NCBI RefSeq assembly: GCF_001039275.2 | Contig: NZ_CP030117.1 | Location: forward strand, 2,067,501-2,131,500 | DNA: 64,000 bases | Direction: 5' to 3' | DNA from: Brevibacillus brevis | Lineage (GTDB): Bacteria > Bacillota > Bacilli > Brevibacillales > Brevibacillaceae | Part shown: piece after piece, positions 1 through 9,115 of the stretch | How positions within the stretch are numbered: the first letter of the stretch is position 1 | Layout: every line of letters begins with the position of its first letter | Notes under the pieces: model-generated | Databases searched by the model: none | The model's input: only the letters and a program-made list of their open reading frames with translations | Told to the model about the DNA's origin: nothing | Program-made: the position numbers and the translations under genes

Positions 1-120
1 AAACATCAAGTGGCAGAAGATCTGGCAGCAGGTGCTGGAGCAGAGCTTGTGCAGTTGATTGGCCATACGGTTGTCTTGTACAAAGAGTCCCGGGAGAACA
101 AGACGATCAAGCTGCCATAA
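1..120 (+). CDS. yhbY: Ribosome assembly RNA-binding protein YhbY, 3' end only
   Basis: The window opens inside an open frame that reads through to a TAA stop at 118-120; only the last 39 residues are present. They read as the C-terminal part of the CRM-domain family YhbY/YqeI, ending in GHTVVLYKESRENKTIKLP, the usual tail of that family. YhbY-type proteins bind pre-50S ribosomal RNA and help assemble the large subunit. The identification rests on this short tail and on the downstream order nadD-yqeK-rsfS-yqeM, which follows yqeI in Bacillus. The gap to nadD is 14 bases, so the two are probably cotranscribed. Confidence 0.8.
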   Translation, partial: KHQVAEDLAAGAGAELVQLIGHTVVLYKESRENKTIKLP

Positions 121-134
121 TTGACCTGCATGCG

Positions 135-728
135 ATGAGACAGCCAATCAAGCAAGTAGGGATCATGGGAGGAACGTTTGACCCGATTCATTGCGGGCAC
201 TTGCTGGCGGCTGAACAAGCCAGAGAGCAAGCGGGTCTGGATGAAGTCTGGTTTATGCCTACACATGTTCCACCGCATAAAAAGAGAGAGAGTCTGACGC
301 TGGCGCAACATCGCTTGCAAATGGTTCAGCTCGCCGTGTCTGATCACGAGGTGTTTCGTGCAACAGATGTGGAGTTCGCAAGAGAAGGTCCATCGTACAC
401 CTATGATACGATGGTTCAGCTCATCAGGCAGTTCCCGGATTGCCGGTTTTCCTTTATCATGGGAGGAGATATGGTAAAAATCTTGCCCAAATGGTACCAG
501 TACCAAGAGCTGATTCATATGGTACGCTTTATAGGTCTAGCGAGGCCGGGAACCGAACTGGACCTGAAATCGAGCGAGGACGTCACATTTGTGGAGATGC
601 CTGTTTGGGACATTTCCTCCACGATGATTCGCGAGAAGGCAGCTGCCAGGAAAAGCATCCGTTATCTTGTACCTGATGCCGTGGAGCGCTATATAAAGGA
701 GAACCGAATCTATGAGACTTTTGGATAA
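135..728 (+). CDS. nadD: Nicotinate-nucleotide adenylyltransferase
   Basis: NadD transfers AMP from ATP to nicotinate mononucleotide, giving deamido-NAD in the cytoplasm, the step common to de novo and salvage NAD synthesis. The 197-residue product is of normal family length. It starts with the nucleotidyltransferase loop GGTFDPIHCGH near residues 13-23, containing the HxGH motif, and has the second signature ISSTMIR near residues 160-166, which binds ATP phosphates. It begins 14 bases after yhbY and its 3' end overlaps yqeK by 17 bases, so it lies inside a tightly packed operon. The order yhbY-nadD-yqeK-rsfS matches Bacillus yqeI-yqeJ-yqeK-yqeL. Confidence 0.96.
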   Translation: MRQPIKQVGIMGGTFDPIHCGHLLAAEQAREQAGLDEVWFMPTHVPPHKKRESLTLAQHRLQMVQLAVSDHEVFRATDVEFAREGPSYTYDTMVQLIRQFPDCRFSFIMGGDMVKILPKWYQYQELIHMVRFIGLARPGTELDLKSSEDVTFVEMPVWDISSTMIREKAAARKSIRYLVPDAVERYIKENRIYETFG

Positions 729-1302
729 TCGGGAAGAGCTTCTCGTTCGCGTACGGCAACAAATGCATGAAAAACGCTACAATCACACGCTCGGGGTGGC
801 TGCGTCGGCTCGCGAGCTGGCAGAGAGGTTCGGGGCTGATCCTGACAAAGCCGAGCTTGCTGGACTGTTGCACGATTACTGTAAGTGCTGGCCTGTGGAA
901 AAAATGTTCGAGATTCTCGTTCGTCACGATATGCCTACAGAACTTTTGGAAGGGGAAAAAGAGCTGTGGCACGCCTTTGCAGCAGCCATTGTGATCCAGA
1001 CTGACCTTGATGTAACGGATGCAGATATTTTACAAGCTGTTCGCTACCATACAACGGGTCGGGCTGGCATGTCCCTGTTAGAAAAAGTCGTCTGTGTGGC
1101 AGACTATATAGAACCAAACCGGGTTTACCCTGGTGTCGATTTTATTCGCGCCAAAGCCATGCATGATTTGGATGCCGCCCTGGCACTCGCCTTGGGAGGT
1201 ACAATTCAATTTTTGATAGAGAAGCAAAAGACGGTTTTTCCGCTGACATTGACGGCATATAACGATTTGGTTTCCCGCAAAGGGAGAGAAGGAGGGTTTT
1301 AA
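712..1302 (+). CDS. yqeK: HD-domain hydrolase YqeK (diadenosine tetraphosphatase family)
   Basis: This 196-residue HD-superfamily protein is the usual partner of nadD. The metal-binding pattern is visible: RYNHTLGVA near residues 22-30 supplies the first histidine, and LLHDYCK near residues 52-58 carries the HD pair. Further conserved histidines follow (WHAF, RYHTTG). YqeK proteins have been described as symmetrical Ap4A hydrolases, splitting Ap4A into two ADP; that activity is taken from the family, not proven here. The start overlaps nadD by 17 bases and the stop codon overlaps the rsfS ATG by one base, which indicates translational coupling. Confidence 0.92.
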   Translation: MRLLDNREELLVRVRQQMHEKRYNHTLGVAASARELAERFGADPDKAELAGLLHDYCKCWPVEKMFEILVRHDMPTELLEGEKELWHAFAAAIVIQTDLDVTDADILQAVRYHTTGRAGMSLLEKVVCVADYIEPNRVYPGVDFIRAKAMHDLDAALALALGGTIQFLIEKQKTVFPLTLTAYNDLVSRKGREGGF

Positions 1303-1658
1303 TGGTTAAAACAGTAGAAGATTTGGCCCAGTTGGTTGTGAAGGCGGCAGAGGACAAGAAAGCAGAGAACTTGAAGGTGCTCGATATTAAAAAGCTGTCC
1401 GTGATCGCAGACTATTTCATGATTTGCCACGGAAACAACGAGCGTCAAGTACAGGCAATTGTTCGCGAAATCCGTGACCAAGCCCACAAAAACGGCTTTG
1501 ACGTCCGCGGTATCGAGGGAGCGGATGAAGGTCGCTGGGTACTGGTTGATCTGGGCGATATCGTCATTCACGTTTTCCATCGCGAAGATCGCGAGTTTTA
1601 CAACCTGGAGCGCCTGTGGAAGGACGCAGAGGAAGTTTCCTTCAGCGCGCAAGGGTAA
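1302..1658 (+). CDS. rsfS: Ribosomal silencing factor RsfS
   Basis: The 118-residue product has normal length for RsfS/YqeL/DUF143. RsfS binds ribosomal protein uL14 and blocks joining of the two ribosomal subunits, lowering translation in starvation and aiding late 50S maturation. Family features are visible: the stretch around ADYFMICHGNNERQVQAI near residues 31-48, and DLGDIVIHVFHREDREFYNLE near the C-terminus, the uL14-binding face. The start ATG shares a base with the yqeK stop, and the following methyltransferase begins only six bases after its stop, so this is an internal operon gene. Confidence 0.96.
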   Translation: MVKTVEDLAQLVVKAAEDKKAENLKVLDIKKLSVIADYFMICHGNNERQVQAIVREIRDQAHKNGFDVRGIEGADEGRWVLVDLGDIVIHVFHREDREFYNLERLWKDAEEVSFSAQG

Positions 1659-1664
1659 GGACAG

Positions 1665-2414
1665 ATGGCATACGCACATATGGCCGCTGTATATGACAGG
1701 CTGATGGCGGATACTCCTTATGACCTGTGGCTCGATTGGGTTGAGCGTCAATGGACAAAGGGAGAGAAGCCTGTGCGGGTCATTGATCTTGGCTGTGGGA
1801 CTGGTACGATTGCGATCCCACTCGCCAAGCGGGGATACCGTGTTACTGGAGTGGATCTCTCAACAGAAATGCTTGCAATCGCCTATGACAAAATGAGGCA
1901 GGAACAAGTAGAAGTAGTGTGGGTGGAGCAGGATATGCGGGAGCTGTCCTTGCCCGAAGCCGATGCGGTCATCTCTTTGTGTGATTCCTTGAGCTATCTT
2001 ACAGAGGAAGCGGATGTGCAGGAAACGTTCAAGCGCGTTTTCGCTCATCTCGCCCCTGGTGGGAGTTTTCTGTTTGATGTGCACAGTCCGTACAAGATGC
2101 TGCACATCTTCGGAGACGAGACGTTCACACATGTAGAAGATGAAGTTTCGTACATTTGGCAATGTTTTTGCGACCCGCTGCGACTGGAGGTAGAGCATCA
2201 GCTAACGTTTTTCATTCGTCAGCCAAACGGATTGTACGAGCGGATGGAAGAAGAGCATTGGCAACGGGCTTACCAGCCTGTCCAACTGATGCGCTGGCTG
2301 ACAGATGCTGGCTTCACAGACATTGTCATCACCGCTGATTACTCGGATATGCCGCCACAAGAAGCGAGTGAGCGCCTATTTTTTTCAGCCCGCAAGCCGA
2401 AAAGTTTGACATGA
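1665..2414 (+). CDS. yqeM: Class I SAM-dependent methyltransferase, YqeM type
   Basis: This 249-residue cytoplasmic protein carries a clear SAM-binding motif I, VIDLGCGTGTIAIPL near residues 38-52, followed by the acidic ribose-binding residue in GVDLSTEML. The frame and its place after rsfS match Bacillus yqeM. The substrate is unknown for this family. It is the last gene of the yhbY-nadD-yqeK-rsfS operon. Its final codons overlap the -35 box of the leuS promoter, so leuS transcription starts immediately after this gene ends. No separate terminator was seen between it and the leuS leader, and some read-through into the T-box is likely. Confidence 0.85.
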   Translation: MAYAHMAAVYDRLMADTPYDLWLDWVERQWTKGEKPVRVIDLGCGTGTIAIPLAKRGYRVTGVDLSTEMLAIAYDKMRQEQVEVVWVEQDMRELSLPEADAVISLCDSLSYLTEEADVQETFKRVFAHLAPGGSFLFDVHSPYKMLHIFGDETFTHVEDEVSYIWQCFCDPLRLEVEHQLTFFIRQPNGLYERMEEEHWQRAYQPVQLMRWLTDAGFTDIVITADYSDMPPQEASERLFFSARKPKSLT

Positions 2415-2435
2415 TTGGTTCGGATTGACTATAAT
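2406..2435 (+). promoter_or_regulatory. Sigma-A promoter of leuS
   Basis: A consensus TTGACA at 2406-2411 is followed after 18 bases by a consensus TATAAT at 2430-2435. The -35 box lies inside the last codons of the upstream methyltransferase. Transcription should start around 2442, directly ahead of the T-box leader. Confidence 0.88.
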
Positions 2436-2441
2436 GGCGTT

Positions 2442-2730
2442 ATAACTACAGATTTCGACGCGTTTAAGAGGAATAGTAGGAATAGGATTCGAGCATTCAC
2501 AGAGAGTTGACGGATGGTGCAAGTCAACCCGGATCTATCTGAACTCACCTCCCAGCACTTGCCCCCAAGGTCATTTAAGCAATGACTGTGTAAGGGTGAG
2601 CGGCTAATCCCCGATACGGATGAAACAAGTGGGTGAATGCTTGTCATTTGCCAATCTGGGTGGTACCGCGGGAATGTAAACAACCTCTCGTCCCTTTCGC
2701 AATAGCGATCTGGGATGTGAGGTTTTTTGT
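2442..2730 (+). promoter_or_regulatory. T-box leader, leucine-specific, controlling leuS
   Basis: A T-box riboswitch senses uncharged tRNA and allows read-through into an aminoacyl-tRNA synthetase gene. The conserved T-box core GGTGGTACCGCGG lies at about 2659-2671, with the bulge TGGT at 2661-2664 able to pair with the tRNA acceptor end. In the Stem I region GAACTCACC at 2541-2549 supplies a CTC triplet at 2544-2546, a leucine codon in the expected specifier position. The leader ends in a rho-independent terminator and leuS follows. The folding is inferred from conserved motifs. Confidence 0.92.
2682..2730 (+). terminator. T-box attenuator hairpin ahead of leuS
   Basis: The arm AACCTCTCGTCCC at 2682-2694 pairs imperfectly with GGGATGTGAGGTT at 2711-2723, followed by a T-rich run. 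Its 5' side can instead pair with the T-box element to form the antiterminator, which is the expected switch. Confidence 0.85.
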
Positions 2731-2762
2731 TTTCACCTATTTTAAGATGGGAGTGCTTTACC

Positions 2763-5180
2763 ATGGTATTCAGTCATCAAAATGTCGAAAAGAAGTGGCA
2801 GCAATATTGGGAGCAGAACAAGACCTTCAAAACCTCCGAGGATGAAGGTAAGAAAAAGTTTTATGCACTCGACATGTTCCCGTATCCATCTGGAGCTGGC
2901 CTACACGTAGGACATCCGGAAGGTTATACGGCTACTGATATATTATCCCGCATGAAGCGGATGCAAGGTTACAACGTTCTCCACCCAATGGGTTGGGATG
3001 CGTTTGGTTTGCCAGCGGAGCAATACGCGCTCGATACAGGAAACGATCCGGCAGAATTCACCGAGCACAATATCAACACCTTCCGCCGCCAAATTAAGTC
3101 ACTCGGATTTTCCTACGATTGGGATCGTGAAATCAATACGACCGATCAGAATTACTACAAGTGGACACAATGGATTTTTACGAAGCTGTATGAGCACGGT
3201 TTGGCTTACATTGACGAGGTAGCTGTAAACTGGTGCCCTGCTTTGGGAACAGTTTTGGCGAACGAAGAAGTTATTGACGGAAAAAGTGAGCGCGGCGGAC
3301 ACCCAGTAGAACGCCGCCCAATGAAGCAATGGGTCTTGAAAATTACTGCGTATGCGGAAAGACTGATCGCTGACCTGGATGAACTGGATTGGCCAGAGAG
3401 CATCAAGGAAATGCAACGCAATTGGATCGGTCGTTCTGAAGGGGCAGAAGTAACCTTTGGTATCGAAGGTCATGACGAATCCTTTACCGTCTTTACGACT
3501 CGTCCAGACACGCTCTACGGAGCAACTTATGCTGTGCTGGCTCCTGAGCACAAGCTGGTTGAGCAAATTACTGTACCAGCTCAAAAAGAAGCAGTGGAAG
3601 CATACCTGGATCAAGCAAAGCGCAAGAGCGATCTGGAGCGTACCGATCTGGCGAAAGAAAAGACAGGAGTATTTACCGGAGCGTATGCAATCAACCCGGT
3701 TAACGGCGAGCGTCTGCCAATCTGGATTGCGGATTACGTGCTGATCAGCTACGGAACAGGCTCCATTATGGCGGTTCCAGCTCACGATGAACGCGACTAT
3801 GAGTTCGCGAAAACATTCGATCTGCCAATCAAGCAAGTAATCGCTGGCGGAGATATCTCCAAAGAAGCGTATGCAGGCGACGGAGAGCACATCAACTCCG
3901 GCATGCTCGATGGTTTGAACAAAGAAGAGGCTATCAGCAAAATGATCGAGTGGCTGGAAGCGGAAGGCAAAGGAAATCGCAAAGTAACGTACCGTCTGCG
4001 CGACTGGCTGTTTAGCCGTCAACGCTACTGGGGTGAACCAATTCCGATTCTCCATCTGGAAGACGGCACGATGAAAGTCGTTCCAGAATCCGAACTGCCA
4101 ATCGTATTGCCGAAAACAAAAGAAATCAAACCATCCGGTACAGGTGAATCGCCATTGGCAAACATCGCGGAGTGGGTAAACACTATCGATCCGGAAACAG
4201 GTATGAAAGCACGTCGTGAGACCAACACGATGCCACAATGGGCGGGTAGCTGCTGGTACTTCCTGCGCTTCATCGATCCACACAATGACAAGGCATTGGC
4301 TGATCCAGACAAACTGAAAGAATGGCTGCCTATCGACATTTACATTGGTGGTGCAGAGCATGCGGTGCTGCACTTGCTCTACTCTCGTTTCTGGCACAAG
4401 TTCCTGTACGATATCGGTGTCGTACCAACCAAGGAACCATTCCAAAAGCTGTTTAACCAAGGAATGATTCTGGGTGAAAACAACGAGAAAATGAGTAAGT
4501 CCAAAGGCAACGTCGTAAACCCAGACGATATCATCAACAGTCATGGTGCCGATACACTGCGTATGTACGAAATGTTTATGGGACCACTGGATGCTTCGAT
4601 CGCTTGGTCGACAAAAGGCTTGGATGGCGCACGCCGCTTCCTGGATCGCGTATATCGTCTGTTTGTGGGCGACAACGGTGAGCTGAACGAAAAAATCGTG
4701 GATACCTCCAACGTGGCTGGCATGGAGCGCGTGTACCACCAAACGGTGAAAAAAGTAACAGAAGACTATGAGGGCCTGCGTTTCAATACAGGTATCTCTC
4801 AGTTGATGGTATTCGTAAACGAAGCGTACAAAGCAGAAGTTCTGCCGAAGAAATTCATGGAGGACTTTGTAAAAATGCTGTCTCCAATCGCTCCGCACTT
4901 GGGTGAAGAGCTGTGGGAAAAACTGGGTCACAGAGAGAGCCTGGCATATGCAGCATGGCCAACGTATGACGAAGCGAAGCTGGTTGAAGACGAGGTAGAA
5001 ATCGTCCTGCAAATTAACGGCAAAAACAAAGAAAAGCTGCTCATCGCTTCTGATTCGACGAAAGAACAGATGGAAGAGATGGCGAAGAACAACGAGATGA
5101 TTAAAGAGCTGATCGAAGGAAAAACGATCGTCAAAGTCATCGCTGTTCCAGGTAAACTGGTGAATATTGTCATTCGTTAA
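2763..5180 (+). CDS. leuS: Leucyl-tRNA synthetase
   Basis: LeuRS charges tRNA-Leu with leucine in the cytoplasm. From the ATG at 2763 the protein is 805 residues, the normal size for Firmicutes. The class I HIGH-type signature appears as HVGH within [19 protein letters not shown] near residue 45, and KMSKS at about residues 576-580. A CP1 editing domain lies between them (the threonine-rich stretch [13 protein letters not shown] near residue 245). A longer in-frame start at 2727 is rejected because it lies in the T-box terminator and lacks a ribosome site; the ATG at 2763 gives [16 protein letters not shown], the usual N-terminus. Transcription is governed by the leucine T-box. Confidence 0.98.
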   Translation: MVFSHQNVEKKWQQYWEQNKTFKTSEDEGKKKFYALDMFPYPSGAGLHVGHPEGYTATDILSRMKRMQGYNVLHPMGWDAFGLPAEQYALDTGNDPAEFTEHNINTFRRQIKSLGFSYDWDREINTTDQNYYKWTQWIFTKLYEHGLAYIDEVAVNWCPALGTVLANEEVIDGKSERGGHPVERRPMKQWVLKITAYAERLIADLDELDWPESIKEMQRNWIGRSEGAEVTFGIEGHDESFTVFTTRPDTLYGATYAVLAPEHKLVEQITVPAQKEAVEAYLDQAKRKSDLERTDLAKEKTGVFTGAYAINPVNGERLPIWIADYVLISYGTGSIMAVPAHDERDYEFAKTFDLPIKQVIAGGDISKEAYAGDGEHINSGMLDGLNKEEAISKMIEWLEAEGKGNRKVTYRLRDWLFSRQRYWGEPIPILHLEDGTMKVVPESELPIVLPKTKEIKPSGTGESPLANIAEWVNTIDPETGMKARRETNTMPQWAGSCWYFLRFIDPHNDKALADPDKLKEWLPIDIYIGGAEHAVLHLLYSRFWHKFLYDIGVVPTKEPFQKLFNQGMILGENNEKMSKSKGNVVNPDDIINSHGADTLRMYEMFMGPLDASIAWSTKGLDGARRFLDRVYRLFVGDNGELNEKIVDTSNVAGMERVYHQTVKKVTEDYEGLRFNTGISQLMVFVNEAYKAEVLPKKFMEDFVKMLSPIAPHLGEELWEKLGHRESLAYAAWPTYDEAKLVEDEVEIVLQINGKNKEKLLIASDSTKEQMEEMAKNNEMIKELIEGKTIVKVIAVPGKLVNIVIR

Positions 5181-5204
5181 GAAAAGACGGCAAGAAATGA
5201 GAAG

Positions 5205-5246
5205 AGGAGTGGAGCCTGTGAGTGACAGGTATCCACTCCTTTTTTC
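5205..5246 (+). terminator. Rho-independent terminator of leuS
   Basis: AGGAGTGG at 5205-5212 pairs with CCACTCCT at 5233-5240, with an inner CCTGT/ACAGG stem, followed by a run of T. The T-run is on the plus-strand side, so it serves leuS and not the convergent comER. Confidence 0.88.
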
Positions 5247-5272
5247 GTAAGTCAACGCATCTTCGTCTTGCG

Positions 5273-6106
5273 CTAATGCGGCTGATTGCTCAAATTTCGT
5301 GCAACCAGTTCCTGGTCCTCGGCAAACTTTGCTTGTGTGCGACGAAATACTTGGGCGAAAAGACCGGGAATACCGTCTTGCAAAGGAATCAGACCTTCCC
5401 CGGTAATTCCTCCGGGCACGCAGACTCTCTTTTGCAGAGTAGGGAGGGTGAATGCTTCTTCGCGTAAAAGATCTGCCATTCCAATTAACATTTGCGTGGT
5501 CATGTAAGTAGCAGCTTCTGTGGAAATGCTTGTTTCTTCAACAGCTTCTTGAATCATTTGCTGCAAAATATAGCTGATAAATGCTGGCCCACAACTGACA
5601 ATGTCAGAAGTAATTCGTAAAAAAGGCTCCGAAATCTCAACAGGGGAGCTAATGTGCGCAAACAGACTTCGTATAAATTGACGTTGTTCCTCTTGGATTC
5701 GTGATCCGAATTCACATAAGCTGACACCACTCATTACGGCATTTGTTATAGAAGGAACGACTCTTGCAACCGCACAAGGAACGTGAGACTCCAAATCCGC
5801 AAGCTTGATCGGACTGGTGATCGTAATCAACAGGTGGTCTGGCGTTAAGGCAGGAGTAATTTGTTCCAGCATCACGCTATATTCCAGCGGCTTGACGCAC
5901 AGCACGATCGTTGTAGCTTCTTTGACCAAATCGGCATTGCTGTGCGCGACAATGAGCCCGGGATGTTTTTCTGCCAGTTGCTGCGCCTTCGAAAGGGTTC
6001 TGTTGCTAATAATGACATGACCAGGGGTCAGCGCCTTGGCTGACAGCAATGATTCAATCAAGATACTGCCCATGCTGCCCGTACCAATGAACCCGATTCT
6101 ATTCAT
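5273..6106 (-). CDS. comER: ComER, ProC-like late competence operon protein
   Basis: The 277-residue protein belongs to the pyrroline-5-carboxylate reductase fold family. The NAD(P)-binding loop IGFIGTGSMGS is at residues 4-14, and the conserved dimer-domain motif SCGPAFISYILQQMI lies near residue 170. In Bacillus the ProC-like gene beside comEA is comER; its enzymatic substrate is unsettled, and housekeeping proline synthesis cannot be excluded. The start was placed at 6106 because GGAGGGAGGT sits at good spacing from that ATG and directly abuts an in-frame upstream ATG. It lies 74 bases downstream of comEA on the same strand and probably shares its transcript, unlike Bacillus subtilis where comER is divergent from comEA. 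Confidence 0.85.
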   Translation of the reverse strand: MNRIGFIGTGSMGSILIESLLSAKALTPGHVIISNRTLSKAQQLAEKHPGLIVAHSNADLVKEATTIVLCVKPLEYSVMLEQITPALTPDHLLITITSPIKLADLESHVPCAVARVVPSITNAVMSGVSLCEFGSRIQEEQRQFIRSLFAHISSPVEISEPFLRITSDIVSCGPAFISYILQQMIQEAVEETSISTEAATYMTTQMLIGMADLLREEAFTLPTLQKRVCVPGGITGEGLIPLQDGIPGLFAQVFRRTQAKFAEDQELVARNLSNQPH

Positions 6107-6180
6107 GGGCATACCTCCCTCCAATATTCTTTTCTCATTCTATGTAGGAGTGCCTATGATCATGACCGGATGCTGAACAC

Positions 6181-6891
6181 TCATGGTACCACCAGTCGAT
6201 CCTTTATCCGTGCAAACATCTTCTCGCCAATTCCCTCAATCTGTTTCAAGTCATCCGCAGAACGAAATGGCCCTTGTTTTGACCGATAATCTATGATTGC
6301 CTTGGCACGAGCTTCACCAATCCCGGGAAGGCTCATGAGCTCTTCGACAGTTGCCGTGTTGAGATTAATGGCTGTGGAGGCACCAGTGGTGGATACGCTA
6401 GCAGCAGAAGCAGATTGTACGAGGCCAATGGTTGCGGTGACTGGCGGGGCTGCCCCTTTAGCCGGGATGACAAGAGCAGCTCCATCTGTGAGCGGCGCTG
6501 CCAAATTGATCTGGACAAGGTCAGCATCAGGCAGTGCTCCGCCTGCTTTTTCGAGGGCATTTGCGACACGCGCACCTGGTTCGAATTGATATAAACCGGG
6601 ATTTTTCACTTGCCCTTTCACATCGACATAAAGAGGAGCGGGGAGTGGTTCCTTTTCTTTATCCTTTTCCGGTGTCGCTTTTACAGGCTTGGCAGGTTGA
6701 GTAGCTGCTGAATCATCTGTCCCTTCTTTTGTTTCAACATTCGATGCAGCATATGCAGGAGAATGCAACGGTAGTTCGTCAGTCTTATACGATTGGTCAC
6801 GTTGATATAACCAATAGCTACAACCGACAAACAGAAGAGCCGCAGTCAGCAAGATGTAACGACGATAACGCTCCCACCATTCCAGCACCAT
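6181..6891 (-). CDS. comEA: ComEA, DNA receptor of the competence machinery
   Basis: ComEA is a membrane-anchored protein that binds incoming double-stranded DNA during transformation. The 236-residue product begins with a short cytoplasmic part, then one membrane segment near residues 11-28 (YILLTAALLFVGCSYWLY). A charged linker follows, then an SLBB-type domain (DVKGQVKNPGLYQFEPGARV, about 88-150). The C-terminal helix-hairpin-helix DNA-binding domain has INLNTATVEELMSLPGIGEA near residue 172 and a second LKQIEGIGEKMF hairpin. The domain order matches Bacillus ComEA. It is on the minus strand, upstream of comER, and separated from comEC by asnB. No dCMP deaminase gene (comEB) is present beside it. 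Confidence 0.94.
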   Translation of the reverse strand: MVLEWWERYRRYILLTAALLFVGCSYWLYQRDQSYKTDELPLHSPAYAASNVETKEGTDDSAATQPAKPVKATPEKDKEKEPLPAPLYVDVKGQVKNPGLYQFEPGARVANALEKAGGALPDADLVQINLAAPLTDGAALVIPAKGAAPPVTATIGLVQSASAASVSTTGASTAINLNTATVEELMSLPGIGEARAKAIIDYRSKQGPFRSADDLKQIEGIGEKMFARIKDRLVVP

Positions 6892-6920
6892 AACAAAAAA
6901 CCCTCCGTCCTTTACATAGC

Positions 6921-6956
6921 AAAACGTTCATAGAGTGAACTTGTTCTCTATAAACG
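6921..6956 (-). terminator. Possible terminator of asnB
   Basis: An 11-base inverted repeat with one mismatch (CGTTCATAGAG at 6925-6935 against CTCTATAAACG at 6946-6956) lies between the asnB stop and the comEA start. Read on the minus strand it is followed by only four T, so termination is uncertain; it could instead be an operator for comEA. Confidence 0.4.
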
Positions 6957-7009
6957 ATGCTACGAAAAGTAAGAGAGGGTCTGCAAATCTATTTATTACG
7001 TTTTCGCTG

Positions 7010-8935
7010 TTAGCCGATATGCTGCAACGAATTTTTTTTGCGGCGAAGGTCTACATTCGGGCTGACATAAGGCTCAAAATTGTGCTTTTGCTCAATGAAG
7101 ATTTGATGCCACAGCATGAAGACCAGGATCGTCCAGATTTTGCGACTGTAATCCGCATTGCCTTCGCGGTGTTCATCGAGCATGTACAGCACATAGGCCT
7201 TATTGATCAAATTATCCACCTTGGATTCGAAAATGATCTCTTTTGCCCATTTGTAAAATTCGTTTTTGAGCCAATGACGAGTCGGAACAGGGAAGCCCAG
7301 CTTCTTTCTCGTTTGGATCTCAGGTGGTAAGAAGTCTTTCATTGCTTCACGAAGCACGTGCTTGGTCGTGCCGTTGGCAATTTTGTACTTCGTTGGAATG
7401 GTAGCGGCGAATTCAAATACCTTCAGATCAATGAAAGGCACTCGCAACTCCAAAGAATTGGCCATCGTCATCTTGTCAGCCTTCATTAAAATGTTACCTC
7501 TGAGCCAAGTGTGAATGTCCAAGTATTGCATCTTGGTCACATCGTCATATTCGGAAGCGCGTTTGTAAATCTCTTCTGTAATGGTGAAAGGAGATACATA
7601 CGATTCCGAACGAGTTATATCTTCCATGACGACACGCTTTTTCATCTCTTCACTGAAAATCAGTGCGTTTCCGAAGAAGCGTTGCTCAACCGTTTTCGAT
7701 CCGCGGATGAGGAAGTTTTTCCCTTTTACCTGATCGGGGAGGCGTTCAGCCATGTATCCGATGGATTGGCGCATCCAGCCAGGCATCCCGGAAAACATTT
7801 TGAGAGAATGAGGCTCTCTGTAAATATTGTATCCGCCAAAAAATTCATCTGCACCTTCACCGGACAATACGACGGTTACATGCTCACTCGCCATCTGTGC
7901 TACAAAATAGAGCAGGATGGCAGATGGGTCTGCTACCGGTTCGTCCTGATGCCAGATCAGTCGCGGCAATTCATCCATGTACTGCTTGGCGTTTATTACG
8001 CGCTCGAAATGCTCTGATCCCAAATACGCGGCGGTTCGCTTCGCATAATCGAGCTCGCTGTAACCAGGAATATCCGAGCCGACAGAAAAAGATTTGACTG
8101 GCTCGAATGTACGCAGCATCCCAACGATACTGCTAGAATCAACGCCACTGGACAAGAAGGCTCCACGTGAAACTTCACTAATCCGGTGTTTGTCGACAGA
8201 TTCGAGCATGACACTGCGTGTACCCTCAACAAAATAAGAGAACGGCTTGCTTTCATCGGGCTTGAATTCTACATCCCAGTACCTTTCGAGCTTGATCTGG
8301 TCGTTTTCAACCACGAACGAGTGTGCAGGCGGTATACGGTAAATACCAGCAAACATCGTTTCAGGATCAGGTACATATTGGAACGTCAAATAGTGATAAA
8401 AAGCGGTTGGATTCACTTCACGCTTGAATCCTGGCAGCTCCAGCAAGCTTTTAATCTCGCTGGCAACCCCGATCGAATCATTCGTCTCGACATAGTAGAG
8501 AGGCTTGATTCCAAAATGGTCGCGTGCCCCAAACAGACGTTTTTTACGGGAGTCGTAGATCGTAAAGCCAAACATCCCGCGCAAATGCTTAGGTGCATCT
8601 GTTCCTACCTCTTCATAAAGGTGTAGGATGGTTTCAATATCAGAATCGGTATGGAAAACGTGACCGATGTCCTTTAACCATTGCTGTAACTCTTTGTAAT
8701 TGTAGATTTCACCGTTACCAATAATCCAGATGTCACGTGTTTCGTTAAACAGCGGTTGATGCCCGCCTTCCACGTCAATGATGCTTAAACGACGAAAGCC
8801 CAGGGCGATGTTGTCTTCAAGGTGAAAACCATCGTCATCTGGACCACGGTGCAGGATGACACCCGTCATTGCACTAATCGCTTCTTGTTGAACAGGCTTT
8901 TGCCGCTTGTTATAGAGTGATACGATTCCGCACAT
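7010..8935 (-). CDS. asnB: Asparagine synthase (glutamine-hydrolysing), AsnB type
   Basis: AsnB uses glutamine and ATP to amidate aspartate to asparagine. The 641-residue protein begins MCGIVS, with Cys2 as the nucleophile of the class II glutamine amidotransferase domain, followed by RGPDDDG and GNGEIYNY substrate-binding motifs. The synthetase domain carries the ATP-pyrophosphatase loop as SSGVDSS at residues 262-268, close to the usual SGGxDSS, with SGEGADEFFGGY near residue 355. Length and domain order are normal. It is a lone minus-strand gene between comEA and comEC, with a 180-base divergent region shared with comEC. Some relatives of this family amidate cell-wall or lipid substrates, so the exact substrate is inferred. 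Confidence 0.92.
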   Translation of the reverse strand: MCGIVSLYNKRQKPVQQEAISAMTGVILHRGPDDDGFHLEDNIALGFRRLSIIDVEGGHQPLFNETRDIWIIGNGEIYNYKELQQWLKDIGHVFHTDSDIETILHLYEEVGTDAPKHLRGMFGFTIYDSRKKRLFGARDHFGIKPLYYVETNDSIGVASEIKSLLELPGFKREVNPTAFYHYLTFQYVPDPETMFAGIYRIPPAHSFVVENDQIKLERYWDVEFKPDESKPFSYFVEGTRSVMLESVDKHRISEVSRGAFLSSGVDSSSIVGMLRTFEPVKSFSVGSDIPGYSELDYAKRTAAYLGSEHFERVINAKQYMDELPRLIWHQDEPVADPSAILLYFVAQMASEHVTVVLSGEGADEFFGGYNIYREPHSLKMFSGMPGWMRQSIGYMAERLPDQVKGKNFLIRGSKTVEQRFFGNALIFSEEMKKRVVMEDITRSESYVSPFTITEEIYKRASEYDDVTKMQYLDIHTWLRGNILMKADKMTMANSLELRVPFIDLKVFEFAATIPTKYKIANGTTKHVLREAMKDFLPPEIQTRKKLGFPVPTRHWLKNEFYKWAKEIIFESKVDNLINKAYVLYMLDEHREGNADYSRKIWTILVFMLWHQIFIEQKHNFEPYVSPNVDLRRKKNSLQHIG

Positions 8936-9115
8936 AAGAAATGACTCTTCCTCTCACTGGATTGCTCCTGCTAACTCTATCATGTATCGACAATCAGCGC
9001 AATCTCTTATGAGTGCCAGTAATTGACCTCGAAAACGCTGATTCTACAAGGGAATTAGCCTTTCTTCTTCTCTATTTTTGTCCCCATTCGGTTAGATATA
9101 CTCCCTAAGGAGACC

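Noticed and set aside
3099..5255. A 718-codon open frame on the minus strand across leuS
   Set aside because: It is an antisense shadow of leuS, with a Phe/His/Leu/Gln-rich composition unlike a folded protein and no ribosome site; leuS is certain.
9023..9050. TTGACC followed by TACAAG ahead of comEC
   Set aside because: Possible promoter, but the -10 box is poor and spacing is short; a ComK box was looked for and not found with confidence.
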